The notes under the pieces: model-generated
Database searches by the model: none
Seen by the model: the letters and a program-made list of their open reading frames with translations, nothing else
What the model was told of the DNA's origin: nothing
NCBI RefSeq assembly: GCF_021735935.1
Contig: NZ_WMDZ01000001.1
Coordinates: 930,001 to 994,000 of the forward strand
DNA from: Sulfitobacter sp. M39
Lineage (GTDB): Bacteria; Pseudomonadota; Alphaproteobacteria; Rhodobacterales; Rhodobacteraceae
DNA length: 64,000 nucleotides
Reading direction: 5' to 3'
Shown here: positions 46,482 to 56,083 of the stretch, piece by piece
Numbering within the stretch: the stretch's first letter is position 1
How the letters are laid out: each line of letters begins with the position of its first letter
Made by a program: the position numbers and the translations under genes

Positions 46482-48425
46482 ATGAAGTGGATTATTCGGG
46501 CAATTGGCATACTGCTGCTGATTTTGGTGGTCGCGGTGGGGTCGCTGTTCTTGCTGCCCGCCGACCGAATTGCGCGAATCGCGGCGGACCAGCTGCGTAA
46601 TCTGACAGGGCGCGAGGTCACGATCACGGGCGATGTGGGGCTGACCTTCTGGCCGGTATTGGGCGTGACCGCAGGCGGGCTCGAGGTCGGGAACGCCGAT
46701 TGGGCCAAGGATGGGGCGATGCTCTCGGCCGCCAATGCCGCCATCGGGGTTGATGCGATGGCGCTGATCCGGGGCGAGATCAAGATCACCAACATCGAGG
46801 CGCAGAGCCCCACCATCCGGCTGGAGCAGCGCCGCGACGGGCGCGCCAGCTGGCAGTTCAGCGACGGCGGCGGCGAGGCAGCCATCGAGACCGCTCCGAC
46901 CGCGCCTGCGCGCAGCCCGCGCCCGCTGACGATCCAGCGGCTCAATATCACCGACGCCACGTTGATCTATGATGCGGAGGGCAGCGATCTGGTGCGATTT
47001 GAGGGTGTGGACCTGTCGCTCGACTGGCCCGAACGGGCGGGCGATGCGGTGATCAAGGCCGCCCTGCGCCCCGCGGCCGAGCGCGTGTCGATCGAGGCGA
47101 CGATCAACCGGTTTGACCAATTCCTGAACGGCGACATCCGCCCGCTGCGCGCCCGTGTGGACACCAAAGGCGGCGGCGTCTCGCTGACCGGACGGGCGGG
47201 GCTGACCGGCGCTGTCGCGGGGGATCTTTGGTTCAAGACGTCGGACACGGGGCGTTTTCTGGCGGCGCTCGGGGTGGGTAACATCGCACTGCCGCAGGGC
47301 TTGGGAAAGACGGCGGATATCAACCTTGACCTGACCCTGACGCCCGACCGGCGCTTGGCCCTGCGCGAGGTGGTCGCCGATCTGGGCGGGAACGCCCTGA
47401 CCGGCGCGGCGGATATCACGCTGAACGGCACGCCGGATGTGAACGCGCAGATCAACGTCGGCGCGCTGGACCTGACCGGCTTTGCAGGCAGCGCCCCCAG
47501 TGGCATCGCGCCCGCGTCCAGCACCCCCGCGCCTGCGTCCCCGACAGGGTGGTCGAAAGCACCGATTGATGCGTCCGCGCTATCCGCCTTCAACGGCGAG
47601 ATCGCGCTGCGGGCAGATAGCATCGATCTGGGCACTCTAAGCTTGGGCGCGACGCGCGTATTGCTGCGCAACGACCGATCGCGTCTGGTCGCCGAGCTGC
47701 GCGAGATCAGGGCCTATGCCGGTGTGATCAGTGGCGAGTTCGTGGTCAACAACCGTAACGGCCTGTCGGTGGGCGGGGCGCTGAACGCGACCTCCATCGC
47801 CATGCAGCCTTTGCTGCAACAGACCGCAGGGCTGGGCCGGTTCCACGGTACGGGCGATGCAGAGGTATCTTTCCTCGGGTCCGGCGCATCGCTGGATGCG
47901 ATCATGCGGTCGCTTAGCGGATCGGGCGCGGTGAATGTCGGGCGTGGGCATATCGAGGGGATCGACCTTGATGCGCTGATGGGCAATTTCGACGTCGAGG
48001 GTGGCACGACGGTCTTCGATTCCCTTGCCGCGACATTCGACATGGATCAAGGCGTACTGCGCAACGACGACCTGCTGATGCAGCTGCCGAACTTTACCGC
48101 CACGGGCACGGGGCAGGTGGGGCTGGGGGCGCAGACTCTGGATTATACCGTCACGCCCAAGGCACTGCGGGTGAACGGTGATCGGGGGCTGGCCATTCCG
48201 GTGCGCATCTTCGGGCCGTGGGCCGCACCGCAGATCAAGCCGGATTTGCAGGCGGCGCTGGACATGAACTTTGCCAAGGAAAAGGAACAGGCCCGCCAAA
48301 AGCTGAACGAAAAGCTGGAGGAGGAACTGGGCGTATCGCGGCAGGACGGGCAATCGGTCGAGGATGCGGTGAAACAAAAGGTAGAGGACGAGCTGCGGCG
48401 CGGGCTGTTCAAGCTCTTTGACTAG
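46482..48425 (+). CDS. AsmA family envelope protein
   Basis: A 647-aa protein of the AsmA/TamB-like lipid-transport superfamily, linked to outer-membrane biogenesis. It has an N-terminal membrane anchor (IIRAIGILLLILVVAVGSLFLL), the AsmA N-domain LRNLTGREVTITGDVGLTFWPVLGV (about 40-64), a long beta-rich periplasmic body, and the typical C-terminal AsmA_2 region (VGLGAQTLDYTVTPKALRVNGDRGLAIPVRIFGPWAAPQIKPDL). The final 50 residues are a charged coiled-coil-like tail. The start ATG follows AAGGAG at 46469-46474; the upstream open frame overlaps rimO. Confidence 0.88.
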   Translation: MKWIIRAIGILLLILVVAVGSLFLLPADRIARIAADQLRNLTGREVTITGDVGLTFWPVLGVTAGGLEVGNADWAKDGAMLSAANAAIGVDAMALIRGEIKITNIEAQSPTIRLEQRRDGRASWQFSDGGGEAAIETAPTAPARSPRPLTIQRLNITDATLIYDAEGSDLVRFEGVDLSLDWPERAGDAVIKAALRPAAERVSIEATINRFDQFLNGDIRPLRARVDTKGGGVSLTGRAGLTGAVAGDLWFKTSDTGRFLAALGVGNIALPQGLGKTADINLDLTLTPDRRLALREVVADLGGNALTGAADITLNGTPDVNAQINVGALDLTGFAGSAPSGIAPASSTPAPASPTGWSKAPIDASALSAFNGEIALRADSIDLGTLSLGATRVLLRNDRSRLVAELREIRAYAGVISGEFVVNNRNGLSVGGALNATSIAMQPLLQQTAGLGRFHGTGDAEVSFLGSGASLDAIMRSLSGSGAVNVGRGHIEGIDLDALMGNFDVEGGTTVFDSLAATFDMDQGVLRNDDLLMQLPNFTATGTGQVGLGAQTLDYTVTPKALRVNGDRGLAIPVRIFGPWAAPQIKPDLQAALDMNFAKEKEQARQKLNEKLEEELGVSRQDGQSVEDAVKQKVEDELRRGLFKLFD

Positions 48426-48594
48426 CGGCGCGCCACGCGGGCGGTGTATTTCCAAAACCTCAGTTTGGAAAATTGCAATTTTCCGTGGCGTTTTACGGGC
48501 GAGGGGCGGTACGGGCCCTTCGCCGCCCCCGCCCCGTCTTTACCTGTCGCGGCGGGGGCGTTAAGGCTGGTCGCCAAGCGCAAGGAGCACCTCC
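48426..48594. promoter_or_regulatory. Structured leader between asmA-like gene and trpB
   Basis: TTTCCAAA (48449-48456) pairs with TTTGGAAA (48464-48471), and the second arm is also part of an 18-bp perfect palindrome, GGAAAATTGCAATTTTCC (48467-48484). So two hairpins compete. A GC-rich imperfect hairpin (about 48495-48537) followed by CTTT comes next. This could be the terminator of the asmA-like gene or an attenuator-like trpB leader. No Trp-rich leader peptide is visible. Confidence 0.5.
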
Positions 48595-49821
48595 ATGGAC
48601 AACGATCTTTTCAACTCTTTCATGACCGGACCTGACGAGAATGGCCGCTTTGGCGATTTCGGGGGGCGGTTTGTGTCGGAAACCCTGATGCCGCTGATCC
48701 TCGAACTGGAAGCGGAATATGAAAAGGCCAAGACGGACGACAGCTTTTGGGCCGAGATGGACGACCTGTGGACCCATTATGTCGGTCGCCCCAGCCCGCT
48801 ATATTTCGCAGAGCGTCTAACCGAACATCTGGGCGGTGCCAAGGTTTACATGAAGCGCGACGAGCTGAACCACACCGGCGCGCATAAGATCAACAACGTG
48901 TTGGGCCAGATCATTCTGGCGCGGCGCATGGGCAAGAAACGTATCATCGCGGAAACCGGTGCGGGCCAGCACGGTGTGGCTACGGCCACGGTCTGCGCCA
49001 AGTTCGGTCTGCAATGCGTTGTCTATATGGGCGCGCATGATGTTGAACGGCAGGCCCCCAACGTCTTCCGCATGCGTTTGCTGGGTGCCGAAGTGATCCC
49101 CGTCACCTCGGGCCGTGGGACGCTGAAAGACGCGATGAACGACGCGCTGCGCGATTGGGTCACCAATGTGCGCGACACATTCTATTGCATCGGCACGGTC
49201 GCAGGGCCGCACCCCTATCCGGCGATGGTCCGCGACTTTCAGGCGATCATCGGCAAGGAAGTGCGCGAACAGATGGACGCCGCCGAAGGCCGTCTGCCCG
49301 ACACGCTGGTCGCCGCGATCGGTGGCGGGTCGAACGCGATGGGGCTGTTCTATCCGTTCCTCGATGACAAGGACGTCAATATCATCGGCGTCGAAGCCGG
49401 CGGCAAGGGCGTGAACGAAAAGATGGAGCATTGCGCGTCATTGACCGGTGGCCGCCCCGGCGTGCTCCACGGCAACCGTACCTACCTGTTGCAGGACGAC
49501 GACGGGCAGATCCTTGAAGGATTCTCTATCTCGGCGGGTCTGGATTACCCCGGGATCGGGCCCGAACATTCCTGGCTGCACGACATTGGCCGCGCGCAAT
49601 ATGTGTCGATCACCGATAAAGAAGCGCTTGAGGCGTTCCAGCTGAGCTGCGCGCTTGAAGGGATCATTCCCGCGCTCGAACCCAGCCACGCGCTGGCGCA
49701 TGTGATGAAGATCGCGCCAGAGCTGCCCAAAGATCATATCATCTGCATGAACATGTGTGGGCGCGGCGACAAAGACATCTTCACCGTCGCCAAGGCGCTT
49801 GGTTTTGACATGAAGGTCTGA
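48595..49821 (+). CDS. trpB: Tryptophan synthase beta subunit
   Basis: PLP enzyme condensing indole with serine to tryptophan. The 408-aa protein has the catalytic Lys in [15 protein letters not shown] (about 90-104), [11 protein letters not shown] (about 122-132), the PLP phosphate-binding [13 protein letters not shown] (about 242-254) and the C-terminal [17 protein letters not shown] region. Length is standard for TrpB1. It is not adjacent to trpA (56165-56956, opposite strand) and no trpF lies beside it. A clear terminator follows. Confidence 0.96.
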   Translation: MDNDLFNSFMTGPDENGRFGDFGGRFVSETLMPLILELEAEYEKAKTDDSFWAEMDDLWTHYVGRPSPLYFAERLTEHLGGAKVYMKRDELNHTGAHKINNVLGQIILARRMGKKRIIAETGAGQHGVATATVCAKFGLQCVVYMGAHDVERQAPNVFRMRLLGAEVIPVTSGRGTLKDAMNDALRDWVTNVRDTFYCIGTVAGPHPYPAMVRDFQAIIGKEVREQMDAAEGRLPDTLVAAIGGGSNAMGLFYPFLDDKDVNIIGVEAGGKGVNEKMEHCASLTGGRPGVLHGNRTYLLQDDDGQILEGFSISAGLDYPGIGPEHSWLHDIGRAQYVSITDKEALEAFQLSCALEGIIPALEPSHALAHVMKIAPELPKDHIICMNMCGRGDKDIFTVAKALGFDMKV

Positions 49822-49855
49822 GGATCAGACGAAAGCTTAGACGCTGACGATCACG

Positions 49856-49886
49856 AAGGGGGCGGCGCATCGCCCCCTTTTCTTTT
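49856..49886 (+). terminator. Rho-independent terminator of trpB
   Basis: A 9-bp stem AAGGGGGCG (49856-49864) with CGCCCCCTT (49871-49879), six-base loop and T-rich tail TTTTCTTTT. It lies 35 bases after the trpB stop and between convergent genes. Confidence 0.9.
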
Positions 49887-49896
49887 GGCGCTGGCT

Positions 49897-50478
49897 TTAT
49901 CGGGTCAGTTCTAGGATATCAAAGTCGCTTTCGACCACCGGCGCGGGAAACATCAGCCGCGCCCGCTGGTTGGTGACACGTTCGAATACCGCCACATCGG
50001 GCTGCAGGGCGCCATCTCCGGCAAAACCGGGTGGCAGGGCGTCGTAAGCGGGCGGCACCTCTCCGGCGACATAGCCGACGCCTGCATAGACCGCGCGCCC
50101 GTCTCGCAGCGTGATGACCCCCGTGGTGCGCTGCGACCCGCTGAGCTTTTCAAACAGATACCCGTTGCCCTGAAACGTCAGGCGGCATTTGAACGGGCTA
50201 TAGACCACCAGCGCGGGCAGCCCGCCCAGTTTCATCGTGCGGCAGGACCAATCGCCGGCCAGCCCCTCGTCAAAGGCAACTTGCGGCGTGCCGGACAAGG
50301 CGCGCGACAGGGCGGCCAGGTCATCCGCGCTGCCGCTTTGGAACGCTTGCAGCAGGGCATCGCCCGCCGTGGCCTCGAACCGGTCGAGGCGGAGCTGCTC
50401 TTGCGGGCGCAGGGCGTCTTGGGCGATGGCTGGGGCGGCGCAGAGCACTGCGGTCAAGGCCGTAGTCAGGCGCAGCAT
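49897..50478 (-). CDS. Secreted DUF4893-like protein
   Basis: A 193-aa exported protein with a signal peptide (MLRLTTALTAVLCAAPAIAQ). The mature domain contains GDWSCRTMKLGGLPALVVYSPFKCRL and LSGSQRTTGVITL, which resembles the DUF4893 pattern as I remember it. Two Cys near 78 and 97 could form a disulfide. Its ATG overlaps the stop of the upstream DUF2237 gene (TGATG), and the serine hydrolase gene lies upstream again, so the three form an operon. Function unknown. Confidence 0.7.
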   Translation of the reverse strand: MLRLTTALTAVLCAAPAIAQDALRPQEQLRLDRFEATAGDALLQAFQSGSADDLAALSRALSGTPQVAFDEGLAGDWSCRTMKLGGLPALVVYSPFKCRLTFQGNGYLFEKLSGSQRTTGVITLRDGRAVYAGVGYVAGEVPPAYDALPPGFAGDGALQPDVAVFERVTNQRARLMFPAPVVESDFDILELTR

Positions 50479-50867
50479 CAGTCTGCCCCGCCGTTAGGGC
50501 GCAAGGCATGGGCCTGCAGGATGTTCAGTGGCACGATATCCAACGCGCGCTGATGTGTTGCCTCAAGATGCACCTTTGGCGCGCAGCCCTCGTCCGCCGC
50601 TTGCAAGAAACGCCCCGCACAAAGACACCACGGATCGCCCGCCGACAGTCCGGCAAAGCCGAATTCGGGGCGCGGTGTGCTGAGGTCGTTGCCGACATAT
50701 TTGGAATAGGCCAGGAATTCGGCCGTCATGATCGCGCAGACCGTGTGGCTGCCCTGATCGGCGGCACAGGTGTTGCACGACCCGTCGCGGAAAAAGCCCG
50801 TGACGGGGTCGCTGCCACAGACGGCCAGCGGGCCGCCCAGAATATTGATGCTTTCGTCAGGTGTCAT
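50478..50867 (-). CDS. DUF2237 family protein
   Basis: A 129-aa cytosolic protein of the DUF2237 family (COG3651). It has the family signature NILGGPLAVCGSDPVTGFFRDGSCNTCAADQGSHTVCAIMT, with four conserved Cys, and later GDPWCLCAGRFLQAADEGCAPKVHLEATH. The invariant Cys suggest metal or cluster binding, but no function is established. Its start overlaps the serine-hydrolase stop (ATGA) and its stop overlaps the DUF4893-like start, so all three are coupled. Confidence 0.88.
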   Translation of the reverse strand: MTPDESINILGGPLAVCGSDPVTGFFRDGSCNTCAADQGSHTVCAIMTAEFLAYSKYVGNDLSTPRPEFGFAGLSAGDPWCLCAGRFLQAADEGCAPKVHLEATHQRALDIVPLNILQAHALRPNGGAD

Positions 50868-52036
50868 GTGCCCCCCAAGGCTGCGCTGATCTGGCGGAAG
50901 ATGGCGATGTTCTGATCGCTGACCCCGGCCTCGCGGAACTTGCGGTCGGCGGCATTGGTCGCGATCACCACCCCGTCAGCGCGGTTGATGTAGATATACT
51001 GACCATACACACCGCGGGCCATGAATTCACCCTCTGTCGCGCCTTGGGGGATCCACCACTGATAGCCATAGCCAATCTGCCCCTCTGCCGTCGGGGCCGA
51101 TGGCACGGTAGAGGCGGCGACCCAGTCTGCCGGTACAATCTGCCGACCGTTGTAGCGCCCGTTTTGCAGGAACATCTGCCCCATACGGGCGTAATCGCGG
51201 GTCGTCAGGTTCAACCCGCCCAAGACAAACGCGACACCCGCGCCGTCAGTCACGTAATAGGGCGCGTGTTCTAGCCCCATTGGGGTGATGACTTTTTCCG
51301 ACAAAAGGTCAGTGACGGACCGGCCTGTTGCCCCCCGAACGACCATGCCGATGACATGGGTATCGATCGACACATACTGCCATTGGCTGCCGGGCGTGGT
51401 GAAAGTGTCGTTCAGGCTTGCGGTGAAATCGTCCAACTCTCCGCCAAGGGCGAGGGCGCGGCCCATCTTGTTGATGTCGGAATCCGGGTCGAGATAATCT
51501 TCGTCAAAGGTAACCCCGCTGGCCATGTTAAGCACGTTGCGCAGCGTCGCCCCGTCATAAGCGGTGCCTTTCAGCTTGGGCGCATAGGTCGTGACCTGAT
51601 CGTCAAGCGATGCAATCGCCCCTTCGTCCAACAAGATACCCACCAGCGCGGAAAGGTAGCTTTTGGCGACAGACCAGCTGATCCGCAGATCATCGGGCTG
51701 GGTGCCTTTAAAGTAGTTCTCATAGACGATCTGACCGTCGTTCAGCACCACCAAGGCGGTCACATCCCGCGCTTCGATCCAGTCGTTGACCGTGGCCGGG
51801 GGCGCGTATTCGGGACCATAGGACAGCTCTGCCGTGGGGCCATCACCGCGCGACAGGGGCTTGGACAGGAAGGCGTCGTCCATATGGCTGAAGTTATGCA
51901 CGATCTTGTCTTCGGCAAAGAGCGAATTCACCGCCAGCAGCCGCGTGATCTCTTCGCGCTTCCACAGGCCGACAACGACCACAGCCACCACAAGAGCCAG
52001 TAAAATACGGCCCAGCCACTTCCCGAATGTGCGCAT
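50864..52036 (-). CDS. Beta-lactamase-fold serine hydrolase
   Basis: A 390-aa serine hydrolase of the beta-lactamase class C/esterase family with an N-terminal membrane anchor (LGRILLALVVAVVVVGLW). The nucleophile is in SVAKS (SxxK, about 141-145), the second motif is YVSIDTH (a YxN variant, about 240), and GVYGQYIYIN near the C-terminus takes the place of the KTG motif. Such proteins are usually esterases or peptidases rather than true beta-lactamases. ATG of MRTFGKWLGRILLA used. First gene of a three-gene operon. Confidence 0.85.
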   Translation of the reverse strand: MRTFGKWLGRILLALVVAVVVVGLWKREEITRLLAVNSLFAEDKIVHNFSHMDDAFLSKPLSRGDGPTAELSYGPEYAPPATVNDWIEARDVTALVVLNDGQIVYENYFKGTQPDDLRISWSVAKSYLSALVGILLDEGAIASLDDQVTTYAPKLKGTAYDGATLRNVLNMASGVTFDEDYLDPDSDINKMGRALALGGELDDFTASLNDTFTTPGSQWQYVSIDTHVIGMVVRGATGRSVTDLLSEKVITPMGLEHAPYYVTDGAGVAFVLGGLNLTTRDYARMGQMFLQNGRYNGRQIVPADWVAASTVPSAPTAEGQIGYGYQWWIPQGATEGEFMARGVYGQYIYINRADGVVIATNAADRKFREAGVSDQNIAIFRQISAALGGT

Positions 52037-52103
52037 GAAATCCTCCCTGATATGCGGGGATACCCAAGCACGAAGGCTGCGGTGGTGCCAGATAAACTTG
52101 GCG

Positions 52104-53138
52104 TCAGCCGGTGTAGGTCCAATCGATCCAGCGTCCGTGGAAATCGACCCGCGCCAAGGGCAGGGTGATGTCACCGGGCCAGAGCCTGATCGTCAGCGCC
52201 GCCCCCTTGAGGCCCGATCCGTCCTGCTCCATCGACAGCCATGCCAGCGGGCGGTTGCGCGTGGCGCGTTTGCCAGCTGCCTCGATCAACGCCTTGCCAC
52301 GGGCCTGTGCCGCTTTGGGGAAATACTGCCACGCGACGGTGTGCTGGATCAGGTGCAGGCAGCCTTCGGGGGATTGGGGCAGGGTGCGGGCCAGCCAGTC
52401 AATCGCATCGCCGCGTTGCACCTGCGCCGTCATGACAGAGGCCGCGGTCCGCGTCAGTGTCAGGCGTTCGGGCTGGTCCGCCCAGATATAGGACATCAGC
52501 CGCAACAGGTGGTCGGGCCGCGTCGGGTCCAGCGGGTTCAGATCAACGCCGCGACGTTTTTCGACCTGCGGGTTGATCGCCGGAGGCAGTTTGCCTGTCC
52601 AGTCGGGCGACAGCAGGATCGTGGACATATTCGACCCGAAGCGATGCCCCTCGATCTCGAGCACGAAGTGGTCCCACATCAGGTTGAGCCCGCCGCTGGC
52701 CCCAAGTTCGGACAGGCGGATCGGCAGGTTGAAATGTTGCGCCGCGACGCGGGCCCCGGCGATCAGAGCGGCAGAGCGGCGGACCTCGTTCGTTTGCGGC
52801 GCGCTGTCGGTCCAATCAAGCAAGAAGGCTTCATGCGTGGTGATCGCATCGCGCACGGCCTCTGACAGGGCTTGGTCGCTCGCCTTGTGCGGGGGGTACA
52901 CGGCCATCAACGCAGGCGCTTTGCGTTTCAACACCAGCGCATGCAGCCCGCCCGCGATGCGCAGGGGAAGGGAGGCACCCGACGGGCCGATGTCGCCTTC
53001 GAACGCTGTGAATTTACGGCCGAGGGCTGTGTCGGCGGGCCAATCCCGCGCCAGCACGCCCATCAATTGCCCCATGAAGGGAGACCCCAGTGCGATGCAA
53101 TGCTCTGCCTGCTCTTCAAAGGCGGCTTGCAGTGTCAC
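52104..53138 (-). CDS. DUF2332 family protein
   Basis: A 344-aa soluble protein of the DUF2332 family. Features include FEEQAEHCIALGSPFMGQLMGVLA near the N-terminus, SELGASGGLNLMWD (about 162-175) with a glycine-rich loop resembling a SAM-binding site, and LIQHTVAWQYFP near residue 270. Function unestablished, with methyltransferase-like folding a possibility. The start is a GTG that overlaps the pth stop (GTGA), giving translational coupling; no in-frame ATG occurs before residue 24. The upstream part of the open frame is antisense to nothing but overlaps pth. Confidence 0.78.
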   Translation of the reverse strand: MTLQAAFEEQAEHCIALGSPFMGQLMGVLARDWPADTALGRKFTAFEGDIGPSGASLPLRIAGGLHALVLKRKAPALMAVYPPHKASDQALSEAVRDAITTHEAFLLDWTDSAPQTNEVRRSAALIAGARVAAQHFNLPIRLSELGASGGLNLMWDHFVLEIEGHRFGSNMSTILLSPDWTGKLPPAINPQVEKRRGVDLNPLDPTRPDHLLRLMSYIWADQPERLTLTRTAASVMTAQVQRGDAIDWLARTLPQSPEGCLHLIQHTVAWQYFPKAAQARGKALIEAAGKRATRNRPLAWLSMEQDGSGLKGAALTIRLWPGDITLPLARVDFHGRWIDWTYTG

Positions 53139-53866
53139 TTGAACCGGTCCAGCAGCTTTTGCATCGGGTTGCGGTCGTCGGTTTGGGGGGCAGGCTCTGC
53201 CTTGGGTTGCGTTGGGGCCGGCTGCGCGGGCTTTGGTACGGCGGCTTGCGGCTTGGCCGCGGCGCTCGCGGGTTTCTTGGTGCCCGTGCCGGATCGTGGC
53301 GGGGCAACACGCAAGGCCACGGCGTTCATGAACTTGGCCGTATCGCCGCGCGCTAGATCCGCGGCACCGTCGCTGATCCCGCGCAATACGTCGTCCAGCC
53401 ACGCCTGCTCTGCCTTGGCAAAGTCGCGCAAGACATAGCCCGGTACGGCGTCCTTATGGCCTGGATGCCCCACGCCAAGGCGCACACGGTCATAGTCGGG
53501 ACCGATATGCGCATGGATCGACCGCAAGCCATTGTGCCCCGCATGCCCGCCGCCGGTCTTGCATTTGACCTTGCCGGGGGCGAGGTCGATTTCGTCGTGC
53601 AGAACGATCACATCTGCCGGTTCAAGCTTGTGAAACCGCATGGCCGATTGCACCGACTGACCAGAGTTGTTCATGAATGTCTCGGGCTTGAGCAAGACCA
53701 CGCGGTCCGCGCCAAAACGCCCTTCGACCGTTAGCCCGTTGTGCTTGGTCTTCCATCCGGCAAAGCCGTGGTCCTGCGCGATGCGGTCCAGCGCCATAAA
53801 GCCTATGTTATGCCGGTTGCCCGCGTATTTGGCACCCGGATTGCCAAGCCCTACGATCAGTTTCAT
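53135..53866 (-). CDS. pth: Peptidyl-tRNA hydrolase
   Basis: Recycles peptidyl-tRNAs released from ribosomes. The core (about residues 1-187) has VGLGNPGAKYAGNRHNIGF with the catalytic His20-equivalent, NNSGQSV, VLHDEIDLAPGKV and GGGHAGHNGLRS. The 243-aa length exceeds the usual 190 because of a C-terminal Pro/Ala/Lys/Gln-rich extension (about 195-243) of low complexity. ATG of MKLIVGLGNPG used. It follows rplY, a common pair in alphaproteobacteria, although a terminator lies between them. Confidence 0.95.
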   Translation of the reverse strand: MKLIVGLGNPGAKYAGNRHNIGFMALDRIAQDHGFAGWKTKHNGLTVEGRFGADRVVLLKPETFMNNSGQSVQSAMRFHKLEPADVIVLHDEIDLAPGKVKCKTGGGHAGHNGLRSIHAHIGPDYDRVRLGVGHPGHKDAVPGYVLRDFAKAEQAWLDDVLRGISDGAADLARGDTAKFMNAVALRVAPPRSGTGTKKPASAAAKPQAAVPKPAQPAPTQPKAEPAPQTDDRNPMQKLLDRFK

Positions 53867-53947
53867 GCGGACCCCTTCACGTGGATAAAAACGTTTGTTT
53901 GGCCAAGGATAGCAGACCGCGGGGCCAAACGAAATAACGCCCCAACG

Positions 53948-53975
53948 AAAAACGGGGCCGCCTATGGCGACCCCG
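53948..53975 (-). terminator. Terminator between rplY and pth
   Basis: A 10-bp stem with one mismatch (53953-53962 with 53966-53975), three-base loop, and on the minus strand a T5 run (A at 53948-53952). It lies 51 bases past the rplY stop. If effective, pth would need its own promoter in the remaining 81 bases. Confidence 0.75.
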
Positions 53976-54026
53976 TCTCGACCCATCCGCCGATACGCGC
54001 CCGCAGGCGCGACGGATATATCGGTA

Positions 54027-54674
54027 TCAGTCTTCTTTGACTTCTGTTGCGGGCACTTCGTCTGCTGCAACATCTTCGTCTTCATCATCGTCCTGGCTAG
54101 CCAGACCGGAAGGCGCGGAAATCTGCGCGATCACGAAGTCACGGTCGATGACCGGCTTGGTGCCGTTTGGCAGCTTCACGCTCGAGATGGTGAGGCTGTC
54201 GCCGATTTCCAGTTCGGAAACGTCGATTGTGATGTGATCAGGGATATCGCCTGCGGTCACAACCAGTTCAACTTCGGGACGTACCAGCGTCAGAACGCCA
54301 CCTTTTTTCAGGCCGGGGCTGACTTCTTCGCCTTCGACTTCAACCTGGATGAAGAGGTTGATTTTGGTGGTGCGCTTCAAACGCATCAGGTCGACGTGCG
54401 TTGGCAGGTCTTTAACAACGTGACGCTGAACGTCGCGGCAGATGACGCGGACGTCTTCTTGGCCTTCAACCTTGAGGTTGAACAGGGTCGCCTTGAAGCG
54501 GCCTGCGCGCAGTTTGGTCAGCAGCTTGTTAAAGTCCAGGTTGATCGGCAGCGGATCAAGGTCACCACCGAATACGATACCAGGAACCATGCCGTCGCGG
54601 CGTGCCTGACGAGCGGCGCCCTTGCCTGTCCCCGTGCGTTCGAAAGCTTCAAGATCAGGAATCTCTCCAGCCAT
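54027..54674 (-). CDS. rplY: 50S ribosomal protein L25 (long CTC form)
   Basis: Binds 5S rRNA in the large subunit. The 215-aa protein has the N-terminal L25 domain ([25 protein letters not shown]) and the CTC-type C-terminal beta domain, ending in a strongly acidic tail ([23 protein letters not shown]). The long two-domain form is usual in alphaproteobacteria. The ATG of [15 protein letters not shown] is used. Upstream of pth as in related genomes. Confidence 0.94.
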   Translation of the reverse strand: MAGEIPDLEAFERTGTGKGAARQARRDGMVPGIVFGGDLDPLPINLDFNKLLTKLRAGRFKATLFNLKVEGQEDVRVICRDVQRHVVKDLPTHVDLMRLKRTTKINLFIQVEVEGEEVSPGLKKGGVLTLVRPEVELVVTAGDIPDHITIDVSELEIGDSLTISSVKLPNGTKPVIDRDFVIAQISAPSGLASQDDDEDEDVAADEVPATEVKED

Positions 54675-54900
54675 TGTAATCTCCAATATGTTTAGGGCGG
54701 ACATCCTCCAAGGCTGTATGTCCGCGTGAAGCCGCGCGTATAGACGGGTTTGGGCGTTTGGGAAAGACTAAAACGCCGCTTTTGCGCAAGTTGGCTTTGG
54801 TTTGCGACCTATGCGGGGCGGGGCAGGAAGTGCGCACAGGGTTTCCGCCCGCCCTGACATATCAGCCAAGGCGGGCGTATCATACGAAGAAGGCGCAGGC

Positions 54901-56067
54901 TCAGGGCTGCCAGTCGCCTTCAAAACCTTTTGGAATAAGCAGGTTATGCTTGCCCAACCCCGCGACAGAGGTTTCACCGCAAAGCGCCATGGACAGGTCG
55001 AGCTCCTTGTGGATGACCTCCAGCGCCGAGGTAACCCCGGCCTGACCCATCGCACCAAGCCCGTAGATGAAGGCGCGCCCGATATAGGTGCCCTTGGCCC
55101 CCATCGCCATCGCCTTGAGCACGTCCTGACCGGACCTGATTCCACTGTCCAGATGGACTTCGATCTGGTCGCCCACGGCCTCCAGGATCGACGGCAGCGC
55201 CCGGATAGAGCTGATCGCCCCGTCCAGCTGGCGCCCGCCGTGGTTGCTGACGATGATCGCATCCGCCCCGACTTTCAGCGCCATCCGCGCATCGTCGGCG
55301 TCAAGAATACCCTTGAGGATAACCTTGCCGCCCCATTGCTCTTTCAGCTTGGCGATCTTGCCCCAGTCGAGGGTGGGGTCGAATTGCTCTGCCGTCCATG
55401 CGCCGAGGTTGGCGGTGTCGTCGACGCCGTGCACATGGCCTACGATATTGCCAAAGCTGCGCCGCTTGGCCCCCATCATGCCGATGCCCCAGCTCCATTT
55501 GGTTGCCAGATTGGCGAGCGTTTTGGCGGTCAGCTTAGGCGGGGCAGAGAGGCCGTTCTTCAGGTCTTTGTGACGCTGGCCAAGGATTTGCAGATCAAGC
55601 GTGATGACAAGGGCCGAGCATTTCGCATCCTTGGCGCGCTGGATCAGCCGCGCGACATAGTCTTCGTCGCGCATGGTATAAAGCTGGAACCAGAAAGGTT
55701 TCGTCGTCGCCTCTGCCACATCCTCGATCGAATTGATGGACATGGTCGACAGGGTGAAGGGCACGCCAAAGGCTTCGGCGGCGCGGGCAGCTTTGATCTC
55801 TCCGTCAGCGTGCTGCATGCCAGTCAGCCCGACGGGGGCCAGCGCCACAGGCATCGCCACATCCTGCCCGATCATCTGCGTCTTGGTGCTGCGCCCGCTC
55901 ATATCCACGGCAACGCGCTGGCGCAGGCGGATCTGTTCAAAATCGGTCGTGTTCTCGCGAAAGGTCTGCTCTGTCCAGCTGCCCGATTCCGCGTAGTCAT
56001 AGAACATCCGCGGCACGCGGCGTTCATGCAGGCGCTTGAGGTCGTCGATGGTGGTGATCACGGGCAT
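54901..56067 (-). CDS. lldD: L-lactate dehydrogenase (FMN-dependent)
   Basis: FMN flavoprotein that oxidises L-lactate to pyruvate with electrons to the quinone pool. The 388-aa protein belongs to the (S)-2-hydroxy-acid oxidase family, with FYDYAESGSWTEQTF at the N-terminus, ALAPVGLTGMQHADGE, and the catalytic His in SNHGGRQLDG (about 275), followed by DSGIRSGQDVLKA. A 27-bp palindromic operator sits 17-43 bases upstream of the start. A glycolate-oxidase-like enzyme is the alternative, but the length and N-terminus favour LldD. Confidence 0.88.
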   Translation of the reverse strand: MPVITTIDDLKRLHERRVPRMFYDYAESGSWTEQTFRENTTDFEQIRLRQRVAVDMSGRSTKTQMIGQDVAMPVALAPVGLTGMQHADGEIKAARAAEAFGVPFTLSTMSINSIEDVAEATTKPFWFQLYTMRDEDYVARLIQRAKDAKCSALVITLDLQILGQRHKDLKNGLSAPPKLTAKTLANLATKWSWGIGMMGAKRRSFGNIVGHVHGVDDTANLGAWTAEQFDPTLDWGKIAKLKEQWGGKVILKGILDADDARMALKVGADAIIVSNHGGRQLDGAISSIRALPSILEAVGDQIEVHLDSGIRSGQDVLKAMAMGAKGTYIGRAFIYGLGAMGQAGVTSALEVIHKELDLSMALCGETSVAGLGKHNLLIPKGFEGDWQP

Positions 56068-56083
56068 GGTGGCAAGTTCCTAT

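Noticed and set aside
48444..48635. Possible Trp leader peptide before trpB
   Set aside because: The frame from the GTG contains only one Trp codon and runs into trpB out of frame, so it does not look like an attenuation leader.
54768..55262. Minus-strand 164-codon frame overlapping the lldD 3' end
   Set aside because: Arg/Ser/Trp-rich out-of-frame shadow of lldD with no family features.
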